Positions 60,478 to 64,000 of a stretch of 64,000 nt of DNA are shown here, one piece after another. A program made the position numbers and the translations under genes. The stretch comes from Desulfosporosinus sp. (GTDB lineage Bacteria; Bacillota; Desulfitobacteriia; Desulfitobacteriales; Desulfitobacteriaceae), in assembly GCA_003513495.1 (NCBI GenBank), contig DOPM01000040.1:158286-222285 (forward strand), in the 5' to 3' direction. The notes under the pieces are model-generated. The model searched no databases and was not told where the DNA came from. It saw only the letters and a list, made by a program, of their open reading frames with translations. Position 1 is the stretch's first letter, and the number at the start of each line of letters is the position of its first letter.

Positions 60478-60620
60478 ACTTTAGTTCCAGTCATACAAAC
60501 ACTATATCTTAGTGAAAATGGCCATGTTTCCATCGACTTAAGGGGTAGCGTGGGGAGACATAAAATATTTTCATATGACCTAGAGCATACTAAAAGGAAA
60601 AAGGTAATGGGGTTGAACTA

Positions 60621-61376
60621 ATGGATTCAATAGGAGAACAGTTTATTGAACGAACAAAACATAGCTATCTTGGCTTATCGGATCAGTCCTCTGGCAAGCC
60701 GAATCCACCAATCCAGATAGAATATAACGAGACTCAACCTATCATTAAATTACCCAAACCCAATGAAATACTGATTGATCCCGTAGATTTACGAAGAACC
60801 ATTGAGGAGCGTAAAAGTATAAGAAATTATTCTTCAGTTGCTTTAACAATTGAACAATTGTCATATCTGTTATGGTGTACTCAAGGGGTCAAGGCAGTCA
60901 TTCAAGGAGTAACATCGTTACGAAACGTTCCCTCGGCGGGTGCTCGCCACGCGTTTGAGACATATTTACTCATTAACAATGTCGATGGGGTTACTCCGGG
61001 GCTATATAGATATTTGGCTATAGAACATGGCTTGATTAGTGTCTCATCAGATAAAGATATCGCTGACAAGGTCACCAAAGCATGTTTAAACCAGACCTTT
61101 ATTAAATCCAGTGCAGTAACCTTTATTTGGATTGCAGTCCCATACAGAATGAATTGGAGATATGGGGAAAGAGGTTATAGATACTTGTTTCTGGATGCCG
61201 GGCATGTTTGCCAAAATTTATATATAAGTGCTGAGTCAATTAACTATGGAGCATGTGCAATAGCGGCTTATTCGGATGACAACTTGAATCAATTACTAGG
61301 ACTTGATGGAAAGGAACAATTCGTAATATATTTGGCAACGGTCGGAAGGAAAGAACAAAAAATATCAGAGACGTAA
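60621..61376 (+). CDS. SagB/ThcOx-type nitroreductase-like dehydrogenase
   Basis: FMN oxidoreductase of 251 aa: RRTIEERKSIRNYSSVALTI near the N-terminus, QLSYLLWCTQGVK, RNVPSAGARHAFETYLLINN, YRYLFLDAGHVCQNLYISAE. SagB enzymes oxidise azolines in modified peptides, but solo ones like this are common and have other or unknown roles. No SagC/D or peptide gene adjoins. RBS weak. Preceded by the arr-type leader repeat. Confidence 0.82.
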   Translation: MDSIGEQFIERTKHSYLGLSDQSSGKPNPPIQIEYNETQPIIKLPKPNEILIDPVDLRRTIEERKSIRNYSSVALTIEQLSYLLWCTQGVKAVIQGVTSLRNVPSAGARHAFETYLLINNVDGVTPGLYRYLAIEHGLISVSSDKDIADKVTKACLNQTFIKSSAVTFIWIAVPYRMNWRYGERGYRYLFLDAGHVCQNLYISAESINYGACAIAAYSDDNLNQLLGLDGKEQFVIYLATVGRKEQKISET

Positions 61377-61390
61377 ATTATTCCACCAAA

Positions 61391-61426
61391 AAGTACTCAA
61401 TCTTTGATATAATTAATGAACATAAA
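61391..61426 (+). repeat. 36-bp direct repeat flanking the SagB block, copy 2
   Basis: Preceded by TTCCACCAAA (61381-61390), the ssrA 3' end. Followed at 61472-61497 by the terminator AGCACCG...CGGTGCTTTTTG and CTTGCGTCC also found after ssrA at 39252. Confidence 0.75.
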
Positions 61427-61471
61427 ATGTCCAGCAATGCTAAAGCTATTCGGCTTATTAGTGTAAAGTTA

Positions 61472-61498
61472 AGCACCGTTCAGAAGCGGTGCTTTTTG
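61472..61498 (+). terminator. Terminator copied from the ssrA flank
   Basis: AGCACCG (61472-61478) pairs with CGGTGCT (61487-61493), then TTTTG. The homologue is at 39252-39275. Confidence 0.8.
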
Positions 61499-61565
61499 TG
61501 TTCTTGCGTCCCTTTTACATTTAGTGAGAAACTTTGATGTGTTCCCCGAAGTAGTTGAAAAATGA

Positions 61566-61886
61566 GTTATTATCCGGTTTCAGGTGTATAATAATGCCGA
61601 TTCTGAGGTTTATAATGAGGAGTACAAAAGCATATCTGGAGAGCTGGAGGAAGTACGAAAGAAAAGGTTGGAGTTTAATAAGGAAATCGAATCAAATAAT
61701 GGGTTGAAACAAAGGTTTGACGAGATACAGGAGGCAATAACCCGCAGGGATTCGTTGATTGAAGAGTTTGAAGAAGAAATATTTAATGTGTTGGTTGAGA
61801 AGATAGAAGTTCTCACACAACGCATTTTTTATTTAATGAAGTTTAAGCAGCAAATTGGTTTACCGGTAAACCATATTAGAGTATAA
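61566..61886 (+). pseudogene. C-terminal coiled-coil part of a large serine recombinase
   Basis: EEYKSISGELEEVRKKRLEF, then RRDSLIEEFEEEIFNVLVEK and IEVLTQR: the coiled-coil and final strand typical of large serine recombinases (F-D/E-E-E-L/I-F...LVEKI.V). No start. Fits as the missing end of the gene at 57475-58488, with about 100 middle residues lost. Confidence 0.7.
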
Positions 61887-61980
61887 TAATATTACTTGCA
61901 AAATGTATTTTGCGTAGATACTTTTTAACTTAAGGATTCTGTAGACAAAATTCTACAAATATAGATTTGGAGGATTAGAT

Positions 61981-62940
61981 ATGAAACTATACAAATTAAT
62001 GAAGAAACCACCCTTCTTTCTTAGTGTATCCAACTGGATTACTAAGAAAGACAATCCAATTAAAAGTGGCCCTCACTCAAGAAGGGCAGTAATTATTCCA
62101 CTCTTAATTATGCAGTATGGCAGTATTGCTGCTAAATTAAAAACCTTTGGCTCACTCAGAGACTACTTTGTTACTTCTCTAAAGGAGATGCATGAAAGCG
62201 CAAAAAACATTAAGAAAAATCCTCATATGGGAAAAAAAGCGATGGATAATAAGACGTTAAGAGAGATGGAGGATTATGCTAAGGAACTAGGAGTCTTAAG
62301 CATAGGCTATACTAAAGTTAATCCTAATTATATTTTTAAGGATTTCGAAATCCTATATGACAGTGCCGTAGTGTTGACAATGGAGATGAATAAAGAACTG
62401 ATTGCCACGAATCCAAGCCTTGAATGTAGTCAAGAGATTTTTAGAACCTATGCAGGGTTAGGTGTTGCAGTGAATAAAATAGCGGATTTTTTAAGGTCAA
62501 AAGGGTATAATTGTCAACCTAGTCCAGCTATTGGCGGCGACATCAACACAATACCAACGGCTCAAGATGCGAATTTAGGCTGCATTGGAAAAAATGGTAT
62601 CTTAGTAACACCAGAACTTGGCCCTTGTGTAAGACTTGCAGCGATTTTTATTGATGTTGACAATTTGCCGATCGCCAAAAAAAGCGAACACATGTGGATC
62701 GCAGAATTTTGTAAAACCTGTAATCGATGTGTAAAGGCATGTCCGGCGGGAGCTATTAATGAAAAGGCTAAACTATTAGCTGATGGAACAAGGGTCTATA
62801 TTAACTTAGAGAAGTGTGCCAAACCATTTTCAGACGGTTGTTCAACCTGTATTAGCAGCTGTGTGTTTACTGGCGGACATTATAATAAAATCAAAGAGGC
62901 ATTTAATAGAAGAGAGCTTAAAAAAGTTTTAAACCATTAA
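61981..62940 (+). CDS. 4Fe-4S reductase, QueG/reductive-dehalogenase-like
   Basis: 319 aa. LGVLSIGYTKVNPNYIFKDF and NLGCIGKNGILVTPELGPCV are the corrinoid-domain features shared by QueG and RdhA. FCKTCNRCVKACPAGAI (about 242-258) and CAKPFSDGCSTCISSCVF (about 280-297) bind two 4Fe-4S clusters. No Tat signal and no B subunit, so not a classical respiratory dehalogenase. Substrate unknown. A MarR gene follows 37 bp on. RBS TTGGAGG. Confidence 0.8.
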   Translation: MKLYKLMKKPPFFLSVSNWITKKDNPIKSGPHSRRAVIIPLLIMQYGSIAAKLKTFGSLRDYFVTSLKEMHESAKNIKKNPHMGKKAMDNKTLREMEDYAKELGVLSIGYTKVNPNYIFKDFEILYDSAVVLTMEMNKELIATNPSLECSQEIFRTYAGLGVAVNKIADFLRSKGYNCQPSPAIGGDINTIPTAQDANLGCIGKNGILVTPELGPCVRLAAIFIDVDNLPIAKKSEHMWIAEFCKTCNRCVKACPAGAINEKAKLLADGTRVYINLEKCAKPFSDGCSTCISSCVFTGGHYNKIKEAFNRRELKKVLNH

Positions 62941-62977
62941 ATCTTTTTCTAAGTAAAGTGAAGAGGGGAAGGAAAAA

Positions 62978-63412
62978 ATGGACATACCATTGGTTGGAAG
63001 GTTCATTAGAGGTATTACGTGCAATGTCAATCAGTATTTAGAGAAAAAAATGACACCTCATGGTATTGGTCATGGTCAGTTCGAGTACTTTATTTTAATT
63101 GCTTTTAATGAGGGTATAAATCAAAATGACTTAGCAAAGTTTAAGAGTGTAGGTAAAGCAAGTGTGACGAAGGCCATTAAAATATTAGAAAAAAAGGGTT
63201 TTATTGAAAGACTTGTTGATGAAAAAGACAAAAGAAATTACAAATTGTATTGTACCGTAAAGGGAAAATCTATTGTTGAAGGCTTTGGGGAATACCAGAC
63301 GGTCGTAGAAGAAACAGTCTTTGAAGGTATGTCTAGCGATGAGATTGAGCAAATTACCAAATATTTAGAGCATATGTATAGGAATAGTTCTAAGTTGATT
63401 AATATAATATAG
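62978..63412 (+). CDS. MarR-family transcriptional regulator
   Basis: 144 aa winged helix: NQNDLAKFKSVGKASVTKAI, then ILEKKGFIERLVDEKDKRNY with the wing Asp-x-Arg. RBS GGGGAAGG. Probably controls the 4Fe-4S reductase gene just upstream, by a ligand not visible here. Confidence 0.9.
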   Translation: MDIPLVGRFIRGITCNVNQYLEKKMTPHGIGHGQFEYFILIAFNEGINQNDLAKFKSVGKASVTKAIKILEKKGFIERLVDEKDKRNYKLYCTVKGKSIVEGFGEYQTVVEETVFEGMSSDEIEQITKYLEHMYRNSSKLINII

Positions 63413-63445
63413 GATTTTAAAAATTCCCGATTTGGAGGGATAAAA

Positions 63446-63765
63446 ATAGATCTAAATGATATTGTCAAACCACAGGATGAAGTTTTAAAAGCATCTGCTA
63501 CAATTTTTTCAAATGAGAAATCAGCGACAAAACGCCTTTACCTAGTGACAAAAGGTTTTCTATTAGAGATATTAAAAAGCTTCTAAAAAATTTTAATAAA
63601 ATAAGACGAATAATGCCTTCTTTAGGCAATTTATGAAACGGCAAAAATAAATGAACATAATCATGTTACTTCGATTGATTATGAGAAATGCTGTAGTGGT
63701 TTTAAAAACTATGGTTGCGGTGTATGTATTAGTGAATGTTCGTTTAAAGGAAATTGGAGTTTAGC
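63446..63765 (+). pseudogene. Remnant of a second 4Fe-4S reductase
   Basis: IDLNDIVKPQDEVLKASATI (behind GGAGGG, ATA in place of a start) stops early. Later YEKCCSGFKNYGCGVCISEC then SFKGNW matches the C-terminal cluster of 61981-62940. Most of the middle is gone. Confidence 0.55.
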
Positions 63766-63918
63766 ATATACACTCTTTTCCTTGTCAGTAAAACCGAAAA
63801 TCATAAATATAGCTCTTTAAACGTGAAAGGGCACGTTCAATGTATAGTTCTGATGACATAGTGGTTAGAAAAGCAAATAAGGGCACTCTAAATAACTATA
63901 TTTAGTGTTTGCGAGCAA

Positions 63919-63961
63919 AAAAAACGGGCTAAAAAAGTACATTTTTTGGCCTGTTTTTTTA
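63919..63961 (+). terminator. Terminator near the window end
   Basis: AAACGGGC ... GGCCTGTTT flanked by runs of A and T, with an inner AAAAAAGT/ACATTTTTT stem. The last 40 bases hold nothing else. Confidence 0.65.
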
Positions 63962-64000
63962 AGGAATTAGTAAAAAGATGCGAATGTCAAGAAAATAGTG

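Noticed and set aside
60621..61376. Calling the SagB-like gene part of an azoline-peptide (TOMM) cluster
   Set aside because: No cyclodehydratase, precursor peptide or transporter lies within several kilobases.
61981..62940. Calling this a respiratory reductive dehalogenase
   Set aside because: No Tat signal, no RdhB anchor gene, and shorter than RdhA.

Overview
The window looks like a chromosome segment of a spore-forming, strictly anaerobic Clostridia member close to Desulfosporosinus/Desulfitobacterium (Peptococcaceae). This is inferred from the butyrate/beta-oxidation genes, the TPP and ZTP riboswitches, a tmRNA with tag ending NENNYALAA, a cytoplasmic molybdopterin oxidoreductase, spore-type small proteins and a sporulation-type histidine kinase. 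No species call is possible from sequence alone.

Layout. (1) 1-8 kb: a PAS/AAA+ sigma-54 activator, then a textbook -24/-12 promoter with upstream palindromes. Behind it lies a beta-oxidation/butyrate operon: hydroxyacyl-CoA dehydrogenase, crotonase, acyl-CoA dehydrogenase, thiolase, CoA-transferase. (2) 8-12 kb: a CPBP protease, an RlmD-type rRNA methyltransferase, a TIR-like protein and a group II intron-like remnant. (3) 11.9-21.4 kb: two TPP-riboswitch transcription units. The first has thiM, thiE, a frameshifted HAD phosphatase and thiD. The second has LuxE-like and LuxC-like carboxylate-reducing enzymes, a complete NMT1/THI5-type ABC transporter and a short-chain dehydrogenase. Together these suggest salvage of an oxidised thiamin precursor: import, carboxylate to aldehyde to alcohol, then ThiM/ThiD/ThiE. 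(4) 21.4-38.7 kb: an eroded accessory region with a DbpA-helicase relic, a nitrilase, an OYE-family reductase, six copies of an approximately 85-bp inverted-repeat-bounded element often followed by a terminator, duplicated gene cassettes, two kinds of CRISPR relic and a two-domain TerD protein. (5) 38.8-41.6 kb: tmRNA and a ZTP riboswitch controlling a stand-alone AICAR formyltransferase. (6) 42-50 kb: a NasA/FDH-like molybdoenzyme and a cluster of small Trp/Gly-rich, membrane, LysM, UbiA-like and DehI-like genes, many frameshifted. (7) 49.8-53.6 kb: a Cas3 fragment and a prophage remnant (tail, XkdX, holin, amidase) beside a degenerate tRNA-Thr. (8) 53.7-61.9 kb: a Spo0F-like receiver and sporulation-type kinase flanking a second copy of a Cys-rich/XRE-alphaCTD cassette. 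A large serine recombinase follows whose 3' part lies 3 kb downstream, split by a second copy of the rifampin ADP-ribosyltransferase block and ssrA-like 3'-end repeats. (9) 62-64 kb: a 4Fe-4S reductase of the QueG/reductive-dehalogenase type, a MarR regulator and a decayed paralogue.

The most interesting parts are the TPP-controlled LuxE/LuxC/SDR/ABC operon, the six-copy structured repeat family with compensatory stem changes, the XRE-alphaCTD fusion cassette present twice and damaged differently in each copy, and the ssrA 3'-end duplications that mark stacked insertions. Single-base indels are dense at 44-50 kb. Whether these are real decay or sequencing error cannot be settled here.
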